Source: Bradyrhizobium sediminis
Lineage (GTDB): Bacteria > Pseudomonadota > Alphaproteobacteria > Rhizobiales > Xanthobacteraceae
DNA: 64,000 nt
Assembly: GCF_018736085.1 (NCBI RefSeq)
Contig: NZ_CP076134.1
Span: 1,622,501 to 1,686,500 of the forward strand
Reading direction: 5' to 3'
Each line of letters begins with the position of its first letter. The first letter of the stretch is position 1. Position numbers and translations under genes: made by a program. The notes under the pieces are model-generated. The model did not search any database, was not told where the DNA came from, and was given only the letters and a program-made list of their open reading frames with translations. Shown here one piece after another: positions 41,970 through 53,799 of the stretch.

Positions 41970-44002
41970 ATATTTCGACCCCAAACAGGATGCTTCAGAG
42001 CGGGATCGCCCATCGCGACATGGCGAACGCTGTTCGCTTTCTCGCCATCGACGCGGTGGAGAAGGCAAAGTCCGGTCACCCCGGGATGCCGATGGGCATG
42101 GCCGATGTCGCCACGGTCCTGTTCTCGCGTTTCCTGAAATTCGATGCCGCCGATCCGAGGTGGCCGGATCGTGACCGGTTCGTGCTGTCCGCCGGTCATG
42201 GATCGATGCTGCTCTATGCGTTGCTGTTTCTGACGGGATATGAGGGAATCACGCTCGACGAACTCAAGGCCTTTCGGCAATGGGGATCGAAGACCCCCGG
42301 CCATCCGGAATACGGACATACGCCGGGTGTCGAAACGACAACCGGGCCACTGGGGCAGGGCATAGCGACCGCAGTCGGCATGGCCCTGGCGGAGCGGCTG
42401 TCGAACGCCCGCTTCGGCGACGATCTCGTCGACCATTACACTTATGTGATCGCCGGCGATGGCTGCCTGATGGAGGGGCTCAGTCATGAAGCGATTTCAC
42501 TGGCCGGGCATCTCCGGCTCAACCGGCTGATCGTACTGTTTGACGACAACGAAATCTCGATCGACGGGGCGACATCGCTGTCGTGTTCGGACGATCAGCT
42601 TGCACGGTTCCAGGCATCCGGCTGGTCGGCCTGCCGTATCGATGGGCATGATCCCGAAGCCATCGCGGCGGCGATCGAACGCGCCCGGGAAAATGACCGA
42701 CCGTCACTAATCGCGTGCCGCACGATCATCGGCTTCGGCGCCCCGAACCGGCAGGGTACCGAGAAGGCGCACGGTGCGCCGCTCGGCGCCGACGAGATCG
42801 CAATGACTCGCGCCACGCTGGGCTGGCCGCACCAGCCATTCCAGGTGCCGGACTTCGTCATCGAGCACTGGCGCAAGATCGGTGCGCGCGGGCAGGAGGC
42901 CCGCCGGGCCTGGATCGAGCGAACCAGGCGTCTTACTTCCGTCCCGCGTTCGCCGTTTCACGATGCGCTCAATCGAAAGCTGCCCTGCGAATACGCCGGC
43001 GCGATGGATCAACTTCGCCATCGGTTCGGCGCTGAACGCCCGACCATCGCCACCCGGCAAGCTTCGCAACTGGTGATCGACACGATTGCGGAAGCCTTGC
43101 CGAATTTGCTGGGCGGCTCGGCCGACCTTACCCACTCCAATCTCACCCGCGCCAAGACCCAACAACCGGTGCAGCCTGATCGTCTTGCGGGGAACTATAT
43201 TCACTATGGCGTCCGCGAGCATGCCATGGCGGCGGCGATGAACGGCGTCGCATTGCATGGCGGCTTTATTCCCTACGGCGGCACGTTTCTCACCTTCGCC
43301 GACTACAGCCGCCCGGCGATCAGGCTGGCGGCGTTGATGGGCATCAGGGTCATCCATGTGATGACGCACGACTCCATCGGATTGGGCGAAGACGGCCCCA
43401 CCCATCAGCCGGTCGAACATCTGGCATCGTTGCGAGCGATCCCGAACCTGCTGGTGTTCCGTCCCGGCGACGCCGTCGAGACCGCCGAGGCCTGGGATTG
43501 CGCGCTGAGGGCGGAAACCAGTCCTTCGGTGCTGTGCCTGTCACGGCAGGCGCTCCCCACGTTCCGTGAAAATGCCGGCGACGCTAATCTGGTGGCGTTC
43601 GGTGCCTATGTCGTCGTCGAGCCGGAAGGCGGCCGCGACGTCACCCTGATCGCAACCGGTTCCGAAGTGTCGATCGCGCTGGAGGCGGCGAAGCTGCTTG
43701 CGATTGACGGCGTCCGCGCCGCGGTCGTGTCGGCGCCGTGCTTCGATCTGTTTCGCCAGCAAACGGCCGAGTACCGGGCAGCCGTGCTCGGAAGTGCCCC
43801 GAGGGTCGGTGTCGAGGCCGCGGTTGAGGGCGACTGGGCGCGCTGGCTCGGCGATAGCGGCGAGTTCGTCGGCATGACCGGCTTCGGCGCATCCGCTCCG
43901 GCAGAGGTGCTGTATCGCCAATTTGGCATCACCGCGGAAGCGGTTGCTGCGTCGGCCCTGCATTGCCTGGCGCGGTCGAGGGTGGCGGCAACCTGCTCAT
44001 GA
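41966..44002 (+). CDS. cbbT: transketolase
   Basis: A 678-residue thiamine-diphosphate enzyme that regenerates pentose phosphates in the Calvin cycle. The start at 41966 overlaps the cbbP stop (ATGA). Motifs: [36 protein letters not shown], the cofactor-binding [20 protein letters not shown] and [10 protein letters not shown], and the C-terminal [20 protein letters not shown]. The full three-domain length is present. Confidence 0.95.
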   Translation: MNISTPNRMLQSGIAHRDMANAVRFLAIDAVEKAKSGHPGMPMGMADVATVLFSRFLKFDAADPRWPDRDRFVLSAGHGSMLLYALLFLTGYEGITLDELKAFRQWGSKTPGHPEYGHTPGVETTTGPLGQGIATAVGMALAERLSNARFGDDLVDHYTYVIAGDGCLMEGLSHEAISLAGHLRLNRLIVLFDDNEISIDGATSLSCSDDQLARFQASGWSACRIDGHDPEAIAAAIERARENDRPSLIACRTIIGFGAPNRQGTEKAHGAPLGADEIAMTRATLGWPHQPFQVPDFVIEHWRKIGARGQEARRAWIERTRRLTSVPRSPFHDALNRKLPCEYAGAMDQLRHRFGAERPTIATRQASQLVIDTIAEALPNLLGGSADLTHSNLTRAKTQQPVQPDRLAGNYIHYGVREHAMAAAMNGVALHGGFIPYGGTFLTFADYSRPAIRLAALMGIRVIHVMTHDSIGLGEDGPTHQPVEHLASLRAIPNLLVFRPGDAVETAEAWDCALRAETSPSVLCLSRQALPTFRENAGDANLVAFGAYVVVEPEGGRDVTLIATGSEVSIALEAAKLLAIDGVRAAVVSAPCFDLFRQQTAEYRAAVLGSAPRVGVEAAVEGDWARWLGDSGEFVGMTGFGASAPAEVLYRQFGITAEAVAASALHCLARSRVAATCS

Positions 44003-44039
44003 CGTTTCACGCGCGAGAGAAAATGACACGGAGGCCGCG

Positions 44040-45125
44040 ATGGCACGAATTACGCTGAGGCAATTACTGGATCACGCCGCCGAGCACGACTACGGCGTGC
44101 CGGCATTCAATATCAACAACATGGAGCAGGGCCTTGCGATCATGGAAGCGGCGGCGGCCGTCGATGCGCCGGTCATCATCCAGGCTTCACGAGGCGCGCG
44201 CTCCTACGCCAACGACATCATGCTGTCGAAGATGATCGACGCATTGGAGGAGATGTATCCGCAGATTCCGCTCTGCCTGCATCAGGATCACGGCAATGAG
44301 GAAGCCACCTGCGCCACCGCGCTTCAATATGGCTTCACATCGGTCATGATGGATGGCTCGCTCGAGGCCGACGCCAAGACCGCCGCGGATTATGACTACA
44401 ATGTCGACATCACCAGCCGTGTGGTCGAGATGGCGCACTGGATCGGCGCCTCGGTGGAAGGCGAACTGGGTGTGCTGGGCTCGCTGGAGCACGGCGGCGG
44501 CGAGCAGGAAGACGGTCACGGCGTCGAAGGCAAGGTCAGTCATGATCAATTGCTGACCGATCCGGATCAGGCGGTCGATTTCGTCCGCGCCACCAAGGTC
44601 GATGCGCTGGCGATCGCGATGGGGACCTCGCACGGTGCCTACAAGTTCTCGCGCAAGCCGGATGGCGACATCCTGGCCATGAACGTGGTCGAGGAAATCC
44701 ACCGCCGGCTGCCGAATACCCATCTCGTGATGCATGGCTCGTCATCGGTGCCGCAGGAGTTGCAGGACGTGTTCAACCAGTTCGGCGGCGAGATGCCGCA
44801 GACCTGGGGCGTTCCGGTTGAGGAAATCGTCCGCGGCATCAGGCACGGCGTTCGCAAAGTCAACATCGACACCGATTGCCGGCTGGCGATGACGGCGGCG
44901 TTCCGGAAAGTTGCGACCCGGACCAAGGGCGAATTCGACCCGCGCAAATTCCTCAAACCGGCAATGGACGCGATGCGCGACCTTTGCCGCGAGCGTTTCG
45001 AACTATTCGGCACTGCCGGACATGCGTCGAAGATCAAGGTGATCCAGTTGTCGGAAATGGCAAAGCGCTATCGCTCCGGTGCGCTCGATCCACGTATCGG
45101 GAGCATGGCGAATGCAGCCGAATGA
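44040..45125 (+). CDS. cbbA: class II fructose-bisphosphate aldolase, Calvin cycle type
   Basis: A 361-residue zinc aldolase that joins triose phosphates, and can make sedoheptulose bisphosphate in the cycle. Zinc and catalytic motifs are seen in [37 protein letters not shown] (His ligand) and [20 protein letters not shown], with [16 protein letters not shown] near the end. The start at 44040 has GGAGG just before it (ACGGAGGCCGCG); the upstream extension overlaps cbbT. It is followed 53 bases later by cbbL. Confidence 0.95.
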   Translation: MARITLRQLLDHAAEHDYGVPAFNINNMEQGLAIMEAAAAVDAPVIIQASRGARSYANDIMLSKMIDALEEMYPQIPLCLHQDHGNEEATCATALQYGFTSVMMDGSLEADAKTAADYDYNVDITSRVVEMAHWIGASVEGELGVLGSLEHGGGEQEDGHGVEGKVSHDQLLTDPDQAVDFVRATKVDALAIAMGTSHGAYKFSRKPDGDILAMNVVEEIHRRLPNTHLVMHGSSSVPQELQDVFNQFGGEMPQTWGVPVEEIVRGIRHGVRKVNIDTDCRLAMTAAFRKVATRTKGEFDPRKFLKPAMDAMRDLCRERFELFGTAGHASKIKVIQLSEMAKRYRSGALDPRIGSMANAAE

Positions 45126-45130
45126 CCTGA

Positions 45131-46639
<1,509 letters not shown>

Positions 46640-46651
46640 GGAGCCAAGACC

Positions 46652-47074
46652 ATGCGCCTCACCCAGGGTTGCTTCTCGTTCCTGCCCGATCTGACCGATG
46701 AGCAGATTTCCAGGCAAGTGCAATATTGTCTCGGCAAGGGTTGGGCCGTGAATATCGAATTCACCGACGATCCTCACCCCCGCAATAATTTCTGGGAGAT
46801 GTGGGGCCTGCCGATGTTCGATCTCCATGACGCCGCTGGCGTGCTGATGGAGTTGAACGAGTGCCGCAAGCTATACGGCGATCGCTACATCCGGATGTCG
46901 GCGTTCGATTCCAGCCACGGCTGGGAGTCGCTGCGGCTGTCGTTCATCGTCAACAGGCCGAAGGACGAGCCGGGCTTCCGGCTCGAGCGTCAGGAGGTCG
47001 ATGGCCGCAAGGTCCGCTACACCACGAAATCCTACGCTGTCGATCGGCCTGAAGGCCGGCGCTACGGCGAGTAG
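46652..47074 (+). CDS. cbbS: RuBisCO small subunit, form IC
   Basis: A 140-residue small subunit that caps the L8S8 holoenzyme. It opens [20 protein letters not shown] and has [20 protein letters not shown] and [20 protein letters not shown]. The C-terminal hairpin extension ([20 protein letters not shown]) is typical of red-type small subunits. It lies 12 bases after cbbL and before a transcription terminator that separates it from cbbX. Confidence 0.97.
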   Translation: MRLTQGCFSFLPDLTDEQISRQVQYCLGKGWAVNIEFTDDPHPRNNFWEMWGLPMFDLHDAAGVLMELNECRKLYGDRYIRMSAFDSSHGWESLRLSFIVNRPKDEPGFRLERQEVDGRKVRYTTKSYAVDRPEGRRYGE

Positions 47075-47138
47075 TACCATCCGGGCCGCCGCGAACGATG
47101 GACCTCCCTGGTCGTTTCGCGGGGCCTCTGGATGCACT

Positions 47139-47177
47139 GCTCCGTCGCTGTGCAATGCGGCGGCGGAGCCCCTTTTT
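47139..47177 (+). terminator. terminator or attenuator between cbbS and cbbX
   Basis: GCTCCGTCGC (47139-47148) pairs with GCGGCGGAGC (47160-47169, one G-T pair) across an 11-base loop and is followed by CCC and five T at 47173-47177. It is a good intrinsic terminator within the operon. Partial read-through would give high cbbLS and low cbbX/cbbE transcripts; a comparable structure after cbbS has been described in Cupriavidus necator. Confidence 0.75.
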
Positions 47178-47238
47178 CCGAAAGCACATGCGTGCGGCAT
47201 TTTGGGTTTTTCCGACAGATGCCATTGGACGATGATCG

Positions 47239-48153
47239 ATGACAGACAAGGTCAATCTTCGCGAGGAACTCGAGGCCGTCGGCATCGACGAGATTCTCAG
47301 GCAGCTCGACCGCGAGTTGATCGGCTTGAAACCGGTAAAGACGCGGATTCGCGAGATTGCCTCGCTGCTGCTGATTGAACGTATCCGCAAGCGCATGAAT
47401 CTCAGCTCCGATGTGCCGACATTGCACATGTCGTTCACCGGAAATCCTGGCACCGGCAAGACAACGGTGGCCTTGCGGATTGCAGCTATTCTTCACAAGC
47501 TCGGTTTCGTGCGGCGAGGGCAGGTGGTGTCGGTCACCCGCGATGAACTGGTCGGCCAGTACATCGGCCATACGGCGCCCAAGACCAAGGAGATTCTCAA
47601 GAAAGCGATGGGTGGCGTGCTGTTCATCGACGAGGCCTATTATCTGCACCGGCCGGACAACGAGCGCGATTACGGGCAGGAGGCGATCGAGATCCTGCTG
47701 CAGGTGATGGAATCCCAACGCGAGGATCTGGTGGTAATCCTGGCGGGCTATGGCGATCGCATGGACCAGTTCTTTGCCAGCAATCCGGGCTTCCGCTCGC
47801 GAATTGCGCACCACATCGACTTTCCCGACTATTCCAACGACGAACTGCTGATGATTGCCGAACTGATGCTGCACGACATGAACTACACGTTCAGCGCGGA
47901 GGCGCGGGCGGCATTCGTTCGCTACATCGCGTTGCGCAAGGCGCAGCCGTTGTTTTCCAATGCGCGCTCGATCCGCAATGCGCTCGACCGGATGCGGTTA
48001 CGCCAGGCCAACCGCCTGGTGGCCGATCTCGATCGCACCCTTTCCGCCGATGACGTCAAGTCGATCGAGGCGCCGGACGTGTTGGCGAGCCGGGTGTTTT
48101 CAAAATCGCAGCCGGCCCCGGTCGAGCGCCTCAAGATCGAGAGGAAATCCTGA
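47239..48153 (+). CDS. cbbX: red-type RuBisCO activase
   Basis: A 304-residue AAA+ protein that remodels inhibited form IC RuBisCO by pulling on the large-subunit C-terminus. Walker A is [16 protein letters not shown], the pore loop region is [20 protein letters not shown], Walker B is [20 protein letters not shown], and the sensor region is [20 protein letters not shown] followed by the arginine finger in FRSRI. It should be regulated allosterically by RuBP. It lies 164 bases after cbbS with a terminator in between, and 5 bases before cbbE. Confidence 0.96.
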   Translation: MTDKVNLREELEAVGIDEILRQLDRELIGLKPVKTRIREIASLLLIERIRKRMNLSSDVPTLHMSFTGNPGTGKTTVALRIAAILHKLGFVRRGQVVSVTRDELVGQYIGHTAPKTKEILKKAMGGVLFIDEAYYLHRPDNERDYGQEAIEILLQVMESQREDLVVILAGYGDRMDQFFASNPGFRSRIAHHIDFPDYSNDELLMIAELMLHDMNYTFSAEARAAFVRYIALRKAQPLFSNARSIRNALDRMRLRQANRLVADLDRTLSADDVKSIEAPDVLASRVFSKSQPAPVERLKIERKS

Positions 48154-48158
48154 AGCCG

Positions 48159-48839
48159 ATGCCAGAGCCAATCATGATTGCTCCGTCGATCCTCTCGGCG
48201 GATTTTGCCCGTCTCGGGGACGAAATCGAGACCGTCGACGCCGCGGGTGCCGACTGGATCCATTGCGACGTCATGGACGGACATTTCGTTCCGAATATCA
48301 GTTTTGGTCCCGACGTCATCAGGGCCGTCCGCCCGCGCACCCGCAAGATCTTCGATGTCCATCTGATGATCGCGCCGGCTGATCCGTATCTGGAAGCCTT
48401 CGCCAAGGCCGGCGCCGATATCATCACGGTGCATGCCGAGGCCGGCCCGCATCTGGATCGTTCGCTTCAGGCGATCCGGGGATTTGGGAAGAAGGCCGGT
48501 GTCACGATCTGCCCGGCCACATCCGAGCAGGTTCTCGCGCATGTCCTCGATCGTGTCGACCTCATCCTGGTGATGACGGTGAATCCCGGCTTTGGCGGAC
48601 AATCGTTCATTGAAGCGCAGCTGGAGAAGATCCGGCGCATCCGCGCCATGATCGGCGATCGGCCGATCCGGCTCGAGGTCGATGGCGGTGTCAACATCGA
48701 TACCGCCGCCCGGGTGGTCGCCGCGGGCGCCGACACGCTCGTCGCGGGATCGGCGGTGTTTCGCGGCGGCACGTTGGATGCTTACCGAAGCAACATCTCC
48801 TCAATCAGGGCTGCCGCAGAGACCGGGCGTCCAGGCTAA
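48159..48839 (+). CDS. cbbE: ribulose-phosphate 3-epimerase
   Basis: A 226-residue TIM-barrel enzyme converting xylulose-5-phosphate to ribulose-5-phosphate. Motifs: [20 protein letters not shown], the metal-binding [27 protein letters not shown] and the phosphate-binding [11 protein letters not shown] and [11 protein letters not shown]. It is the last gene of the cbb operon. The next gene, hupS, begins 376 bases later under its own promoter. Confidence 0.95.
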   Translation: MPEPIMIAPSILSADFARLGDEIETVDAAGADWIHCDVMDGHFVPNISFGPDVIRAVRPRTRKIFDVHLMIAPADPYLEAFAKAGADIITVHAEAGPHLDRSLQAIRGFGKKAGVTICPATSEQVLAHVLDRVDLILVMTVNPGFGGQSFIEAQLEKIRRIRAMIGDRPIRLEVDGGVNIDTAARVVAAGADTLVAGSAVFRGGTLDAYRSNISSIRAAAETGRPG

Positions 48840-49136
48840 AGCGGGCTTGCCGGAAATCTCGTCCGCGCAGGTGGCGCGAGGGAATATCCGCTTCGTTCCT
48901 GGGCTATGGGCCTTGGCTGTGAAGCCAACGACCCGGCTCCGAAACAAACAATCTGGTTGTCCGATTTCGAGCGATCATCGTCGTGCGTTGGCACCGGGGC
49001 GCGTCGTCGGCCGACCGAAACAAGCGTCGCGTACCTGGTCATGCGCTTACCAGTTGATGACGGACTTGCTAAGTCCGCGTCCGATCCAGAACAGCAATTT
49101 ATCTCTAACCCGCTGAAATATTGGCTGCATTCCAGT
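48840..49136. other. cbbE-hupS intergenic region
   Basis: Nothing coding is convincing here; a plus-strand frame stays open from 48906 into hupS but the text before 49215 is not hydrogenase-like. The region should contain the enhancer for HoxA upstream of the sigma-54 promoter. A small dyad GACTTGCTAAGTC (49065-49077 region) is the only symmetrical element I noticed. Confidence 0.4.
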
Positions 49137-49154
49137 TGGCCCGGCGTTTGCAAT
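49137..49154 (+). promoter_or_regulatory. sigma-54 promoter of hupSLEC
   Basis: TTGGCCCGGCGTTTGCAA has the -24 GG (49139-49140) and -12 GC (49151-49152) exactly ten bases apart, matching TGGC-N8-TTGCA. Transcription would start about 49163, leaving a leader of about 52 bases before the hupS ATG. In other bradyrhizobia, hupSL is transcribed with RpoN and activated by HoxA or, in symbiosis, NifA; hoxA is at the right end of this window. Confidence 0.8.
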
Positions 49155-49214
49155 CCTTCCGCCAGCGACCGCTGCGTCAACAAGCGGCCAGCGCAAAATG
49201 GAGGGACGCCGGCG

Positions 49215-50300
49215 ATGACCGAAACATTCTACGACGTGCTGAGGCGACAAGGCATCTCGCGCCGAAGCTTTCTCAAATTCTGCTCGTTGACGGCGGCCTC
49301 TCTCGGGCTCGGGCCGGAATTTGCGCCGACCATGGCGCAGGCGCTCGAGACCAAGCCGCGTACGCCGGTGCTGTGGCTGCACGGCCTCGAATGCACCTGC
49401 TGTTCGGAGGCCTTCATCCGTTCCTCCCATCCGCTGGCGTCGGACGTCATCCTCTCGATGCTCTCGCTCGACTACGACGACACCATCATGGCGGCCGCCG
49501 GACATCAGGCCGAGGCGATCGTCGAGGAGGTGGTGACGAAGTACAAGGGCAACTACATTCTCGCCGTCGAGGGCAATCCGCCGCTCAACGAAGACGGAAT
49601 GTACTGCATCATCGGCGGGAAGCCGTTCCTCGAACAGCTGAAATACGCCGCGAAGGACTGCAAGGCCGTGATTTCGTGGGGCAGCTGCGCCTCGTGGGGC
49701 TGCGTGCAGGCCGCACGGCCAAATCCGACCCAGGCTGTTCCGGTCCACAAGGTGATCCGCGACAAGCCGATCATCAAGGTGCCGGGTTGCCCGCCGATTC
49801 CGGAGGTGATGACCGCTGTCGTCACCTACATGATGACCTTCGACAAGATTCCCGAACTCGACCGCCAGGGGCGGCCGAAGATGTTCTATTCGCAGCGCAT
49901 CCACGACAAGTGCTATCGCCGTCCGCATTTCGACGCCGGGCAGTTCGTCGAGCAATGGGATGACGATGCCGCGCGCAAGGGCTACTGCCTCTACAAGATG
50001 GGCTGCAAGGGTCCAACGACCTACAACGCCTGCTCGACCACCCGCTGGATGGGCGGCCTGTCGTTCCCGATCCAGTCGGGCCACGGCTGCATCGGCTGCT
50101 CCGAGGATGGCTTCTGGGACAACGGCTCGTTCTACAACCGGCTCTCCGACATCCATCAGTTCGGCGTCGAGGCGACCGCCGACAAGGTCGGCGGCACTGC
50201 CGTTGCCGCGATCGGCGCGGCTGCGGCCGCGCACGCCGCCGTCAGCGCCATCAAGCGCGCCCGCAACAAGGCGCCGGCGAACACAGGGGAGAATTCATAA
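49215..50300 (+). CDS. hupS: uptake [NiFe]-hydrogenase small subunit
   Basis: A 361-residue electron-transfer subunit with three iron-sulfur clusters. The start at 49215 gives a Tat signal with twin arginine (ISRRSFLKF) and cleavage near AQALE; GGAGGG lies nine bases upstream. The proximal cluster Cys are in [26 protein letters not shown] and [10 protein letters not shown], medial and distal ligands in [30 protein letters not shown] and [18 protein letters not shown]-terminal hydrophobic anchor ([16 protein letters not shown]) ends the protein. The stop and the hupL start share one base. Confidence 0.97.
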   Translation: MTETFYDVLRRQGISRRSFLKFCSLTAASLGLGPEFAPTMAQALETKPRTPVLWLHGLECTCCSEAFIRSSHPLASDVILSMLSLDYDDTIMAAAGHQAEAIVEEVVTKYKGNYILAVEGNPPLNEDGMYCIIGGKPFLEQLKYAAKDCKAVISWGSCASWGCVQAARPNPTQAVPVHKVIRDKPIIKVPGCPPIPEVMTAVVTYMMTFDKIPELDRQGRPKMFYSQRIHDKCYRRPHFDAGQFVEQWDDDAARKGYCLYKMGCKGPTTYNACSTTRWMGGLSFPIQSGHGCIGCSEDGFWDNGSFYNRLSDIHQFGVEATADKVGGTAVAAIGAAAAAHAAVSAIKRARNKAPANTGENS

Positions 50301-52093
50301 TGAATGTTCAGACGCCGAACGGCTTTACGCTCGACACCAGCGGCAAGCGCGTTGTCGTTGACCCGCTGACCCGCATCGAAGGGCACATGCGCTGCGAGGT
50401 CAATGTCGACGCCAACAACATGATCACCAATGCGGTTTCCACGGGTACGATGTGGCGCGGTCTCGAGGTGATCCTCAAGGGCCGCGACCCGCGCGACGCC
50501 TGGGCTTTCACCCAGCGCATCTGCGGCGTCTGCACCGGAACCCACGCGCTGACCTCGGTGCGCGCGGTCGAGGATGCGCTGAAGATCAAGATCCCCGAGA
50601 ATGCGAACTCGATTCGCAACATCATGCAGCTCTCGCTGCAGATCCACGACCATCTTGTGCATTTCTACCATCTGCATGCGCTCGACTGGGTCAATCCGGT
50701 GCATGCGCTGAAGGCGGATCCGAAGGCAACCAGCGAACTGCAGATGGCGACCGGACCGAACCATCCGAAGTCCTCGCCCGGTTATTTCCGCGACGTGCAG
50801 AACCGCCTGAAGAAGTTCGTCGAGAGCGGCCAGCTCGGGCCGTTCAAGAACGGCTACTGGGATAATCCGGCCTATCTGCTGCCGCCCGAAGCCAGCCTTA
50901 TGGCGGTGACGCACTACCTCGAGGCGCTGGATTTCCAGTCGCAGATCATGAAGACGCGCGTCGTCTTCGGCGGCAAGGATCCGCATCCGAACTGGCTGGT
51001 CGGCGGCGTTCCTTGCGCCATCAATGTCCATGGCGAGGGCGCGGTGGGCGCCATCAACATGGAGCGTCTGAACTTCGTCTCCTCGATCATCGATCAGACG
51101 ACGACGTTCATCCAGAACGTATACATCCCCGATATTCTGGCCATCGCCAGCTTCTACAAGGGCTGGCTCTACGGCGGCGGTCTGTCAGGCAAGAGCGTGC
51201 TGGCCTATGGCGATATCCCCGAATACGCCAACGATTATTCGCCCTCCAACCTGCTGATGCCGTCGGGCGCAATCATCAACGGCAATCTCAAGGAAGTGCA
51301 CCCCGTCGATCTGCGCGATCCTTCGCAGATCCAGGAGTTCGTGCCGCACTCCTGGTACAAATATCCGGACGAGAAGAAAGGCTTGCACCCTTGGGACGGC
51401 GTCACCGTGCCGAACTATGTGCTGGGCCCCAATGCCAAGGGTACCAAGACCAATATCCAGGAAATCGACGAAGGCGGAAAATACTCCTGGATCAAGGCGC
51501 CGCGCTGGAAGGGGCACGCCATGGAGGTCGGTCCGCTTGCCCGCTATGTCGTCGGCTACGCCAAGGGCGACAAGGAAATCACGGAGCAGATCAACATGGT
51601 GCTGAAGGCGCTGGACGTGCCGGTAAGCGCCTTGTTCTCGACCCTCGGCCGCACCGCCGCTCGCGCGCTCGAGGCGCAATGGTGCTGCACCAAGCAGCGC
51701 CATTTCATGGACAAGCTGATCGCCACCATCAAGGCCGGCGACAGCTCGACCGCGAACGTCGAGAGCTGGGATCCCAAGACCTGGCCATCCGAGGTCAAGG
51801 GTGTCGGGTTTACCGAGGCCCCCCGCGGCGCGCTCGCGCATTGGATCAAGATCAAGGACACCAAGATCGACAACTACCAATGCGTCGTGCCGACCACCTG
51901 GAACGGCAGCCCGCGCGACAACGAAGGCAATATCGGTGCCTTCGAGGCATCACTGATGAACACCAAGGTCGAGCGTGCCGAGGAACCGGTCGAGATCCTG
52001 CGGACCATCCACAGCTTCGATCCATGCCTCGCCTGTTCCACCCATGTCATGAGCGAGGACGGACGCGAACTGGCCAAAGTCACGGTGCGATGA
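50300..52093 (+). CDS. hupL: uptake [NiFe]-hydrogenase large subunit
   Basis: A 597-residue catalytic subunit oxidising H2 at a NiFe(CN)2CO centre. The four nickel cysteines are in [12 protein letters not shown] near residue 73 and [16 protein letters not shown] at the end. The 15-residue tail after the conserved His ([15 protein letters not shown]) is the peptide removed by the HupD protease after nickel insertion. The opening [19 protein letters not shown] contains the conserved Glu of the proton path. It is translated in overlap with hupS. Confidence 0.97.
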   Translation: MNVQTPNGFTLDTSGKRVVVDPLTRIEGHMRCEVNVDANNMITNAVSTGTMWRGLEVILKGRDPRDAWAFTQRICGVCTGTHALTSVRAVEDALKIKIPENANSIRNIMQLSLQIHDHLVHFYHLHALDWVNPVHALKADPKATSELQMATGPNHPKSSPGYFRDVQNRLKKFVESGQLGPFKNGYWDNPAYLLPPEASLMAVTHYLEALDFQSQIMKTRVVFGGKDPHPNWLVGGVPCAINVHGEGAVGAINMERLNFVSSIIDQTTTFIQNVYIPDILAIASFYKGWLYGGGLSGKSVLAYGDIPEYANDYSPSNLLMPSGAIINGNLKEVHPVDLRDPSQIQEFVPHSWYKYPDEKKGLHPWDGVTVPNYVLGPNAKGTKTNIQEIDEGGKYSWIKAPRWKGHAMEVGPLARYVVGYAKGDKEITEQINMVLKALDVPVSALFSTLGRTAARALEAQWCCTKQRHFMDKLIATIKAGDSSTANVESWDPKTWPSEVKGVGFTEAPRGALAHWIKIKDTKIDNYQCVVPTTWNGSPRDNEGNIGAFEASLMNTKVERAEEPVEILRTIHSFDPCLACSTHVMSEDGRELAKVTVR

Positions 52094-52107
52094 GGGAGGA
52101 CAAGACA

Positions 52108-52683
52108 ATGAAAATGCTCATTCGTTTCGGATCGGCTGCCGTCCTGTCGGCACTCGCGACGCCCGCTCTTGCGCATACCGGAGCGGAGCCGCACATGCAC
52201 GGATTCCTGGCCGGACTTGCCCACCCATTGGGCGGGCTCGACCATATGCTCGCCATGATCGCGGTCGGAATCTGGTCGGCGCTTGCCGCCGGACGTCGGG
52301 TCTGGATCGTCCCGGCGATCTTCGTAGCCGCGATGTTGGCGGGAGCCGGGTTCGCTCAGGCCGGGGGCGCGCTGCCCGCGGCGGAGACCGCGATCGCGAT
52401 GTCGGTGGTGGCACTCGGCGTGCTGATCGCAGCCGGCGTCGGTCTGCCGGTCGGGGCGGGCGCGGCACTGATCGCGCTGTTCGCCGTCTTCCACGGCTAT
52501 GCGCACGGCATCGAGGCGACGGGAGCGGTGGCTGGCTATATGGCCGGCTTCGCGGTCACCACTGCCGTCCTGCACGTTTCGGGCATCGCCCTCGGCAGGG
52601 CCATCGCCATCGTCCCGCATGCATCGCGCCTGCTCGGAGCCGGTATTGCGGCATCCGGCGCTTATCTCGTCGCGACATTGTGA
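52108..52683 (+). CDS. hupE: HupE/UreJ-family membrane protein, likely nickel permease
   Basis: A 191-residue inner-membrane protein. GGGAGGA seven bases before ATG 52108 supports that start rather than 52090. A signal peptide (ends ALAHTGAEP) is followed by six helices. The first helix contains HPLGGLDHMLAM, the His/Asp motif shown to matter for nickel transport in Rhizobium HupE. A second motif FHGYAHGIEATG supplies more His. It provides nickel for the hydrogenase. Placement between hupL and hupC differs from the R. leguminosarum order (hupSLCDE). Confidence 0.92.
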   Translation: MKMLIRFGSAAVLSALATPALAHTGAEPHMHGFLAGLAHPLGGLDHMLAMIAVGIWSALAAGRRVWIVPAIFVAAMLAGAGFAQAGGALPAAETAIAMSVVALGVLIAAGVGLPVGAGAALIALFAVFHGYAHGIEATGAVAGYMAGFAVTTAVLHVSGIALGRAIAIVPHASRLLGAGIAASGAYLVATL

Positions 52684-52693
52684 GGAGAGCGCC

Positions 52694-53404
52694 ATGTCGA
52701 TAGATTCCGGCGCAGCCGTTCAGCAGGCGATCTACGTCTATGAGGGGCCGGTTCGGCTCTGGCATTGGGTCAACGCTCTCGCCATCCTTGTGCTGGCGGT
52801 GACGGGATACTTGATCGGCGCGCCCTTGCCTTCGCTGTCGGGTGAGGCGAGCGATCATTTCCTGATGGGCTACATCAGGTTTGCCCACTTTGCGGCCGGT
52901 TACGTGCTGATCGCCGGCTTCATACTCCGGCTTTACTGGGCATTTGTCGGCAATCCCCATGCGCGCCAGATCTTCCTTCCGCCGCTGTTCAACGCCAGCT
53001 GGTGGGGAGAAGTCTTCCACGAGATCAAATGGTATCTCTTCATCGCCAAGGAACCCAAGAAGTACGAAGGCCACAATCCGCTGGCTACGCTCGTGATGCA
53101 CTTTGTGTTCGTGTGGGGTATCGTCTTCATGATGGCGACGGGCCTGGCCCTCTACGGCGAAGGTGAAGGCATGGGCTCGTGGCAGTACCGCTGGTTCTCC
53201 GGCTGGATCATCGGCCTGTTCGGCAACAGCCAGAACGTCCACACTTGGCATCACGTCGGGATGTGGGCCATCGTGTGCTTCGTGCTGGTTCACGTCTATG
53301 CAGCGCTTCGCGAAGACGTGATGTCGCGCCAGAGCATCGTCAGCACGATGATCTCCGGTTGGCGCACGTTCAAGGACGCACGGCCGCCTGACGATCGCCA
53401 CTAG
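52694..53404 (+). CDS. hupC: hydrogenase b-type cytochrome subunit
   Basis: A 236-residue membrane protein that anchors HupSL and passes electrons to quinone. Four helices carry haem-ligand His residues in VRLWHWVNALAILVL, RFAHFAAGYVLIAG, and HTWHHVGMWAIVCFVLVHVY. The segment EIKWYLFIAKEPKKYEGHNP is characteristic of HupC/HyaC. It lies 10 bases after hupE and is followed by a terminator, closing the structural operon hupSLEC. Confidence 0.95.
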   Translation: MSIDSGAAVQQAIYVYEGPVRLWHWVNALAILVLAVTGYLIGAPLPSLSGEASDHFLMGYIRFAHFAAGYVLIAGFILRLYWAFVGNPHARQIFLPPLFNASWWGEVFHEIKWYLFIAKEPKKYEGHNPLATLVMHFVFVWGIVFMMATGLALYGEGEGMGSWQYRWFSGWIIGLFGNSQNVHTWHHVGMWAIVCFVLVHVYAALREDVMSRQSIVSTMISGWRTFKDARPPDDRH

Positions 53405-53456
53405 CTGGGTGGCGTCGCGCGCCCGCAACAGTTCTTCATTGCGGAAGATATCGGCA

Positions 53457-53479
53457 CGGGGCGCGTCTCACGCGCCCCG
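53457..53479 (+). terminator. hairpin terminator after hupC
   Basis: CGGGGCGCGT (53457-53466) and ACGCGCCCCG (53470-53479) form a perfect 10-base stem with a CTC loop, 53 bases after the hupC stop. The following ATTGCTTTG is only moderately T-rich. It separates the structural genes from the maturation operon. Confidence 0.7.
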
Positions 53480-53626
53480 ATTGCTTTGCAGCGGGCTGCA
53501 CTACCTGCGGGGCGCATGTCAGCAGATGCGCCAAAACGGCGGATACCCTGGAAATGATTTGATCACGCAGGCTTGCGGCTAGAGGGTCCCGCGGGAATTG
53601 CCCCGATGAACGATCCGATGTTGGAA

Positions 53627-53637
53627 GGAAACTTTCC
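53627..53637 (+). promoter_or_regulatory. possible enhancer dyad before hupD
   Basis: GGAAACTTTCC is a perfect 11-base palindrome about 100 bases upstream of the hupD sigma-54 promoter, a normal distance for an NtrC-type activator site. No identical copy was found before hupS, so assignment to HoxA is speculative. Confidence 0.3.
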
Positions 53638-53734
53638 AGATCCGGATGGCGGATGACAATGTTGCTTGCATCGATCCCTGCAATCGCTTCCTCGAATCAA
53701 GGCTAAGCCGTTGCTTTTGCTGTCGTTCCCTCCG

Positions 53735-53751
53735 ATGGCCCGACCCTTGCT
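53735..53751 (+). promoter_or_regulatory. sigma-54 promoter of hupD operon
   Basis: ATGGCCCGACCCTTGCT has -24 GG (53737-53738) and -12 GC (53749-53750) ten bases apart, close to TGGCAC-N5-TTGCW. Transcription would begin about 53762, 38 bases before the hupD ATG. It resembles the hupS promoter (both TGGCCC), suggesting shared control by HoxA. Confidence 0.78.
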
Positions 53752-53799
53752 AACCGGTTGTTACGCAACGCTCGGCAATCAAGAACGAGGAGGCGTGCG

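Noticed and set aside
48983..49005. TTGGCACCGGGGCGCG upstream of hupS as a sigma-54 promoter
   Set aside because: The -24 half is perfect but GC at -12 is out of register by one base; the site at 49137 fits fully and is closer to the gene.
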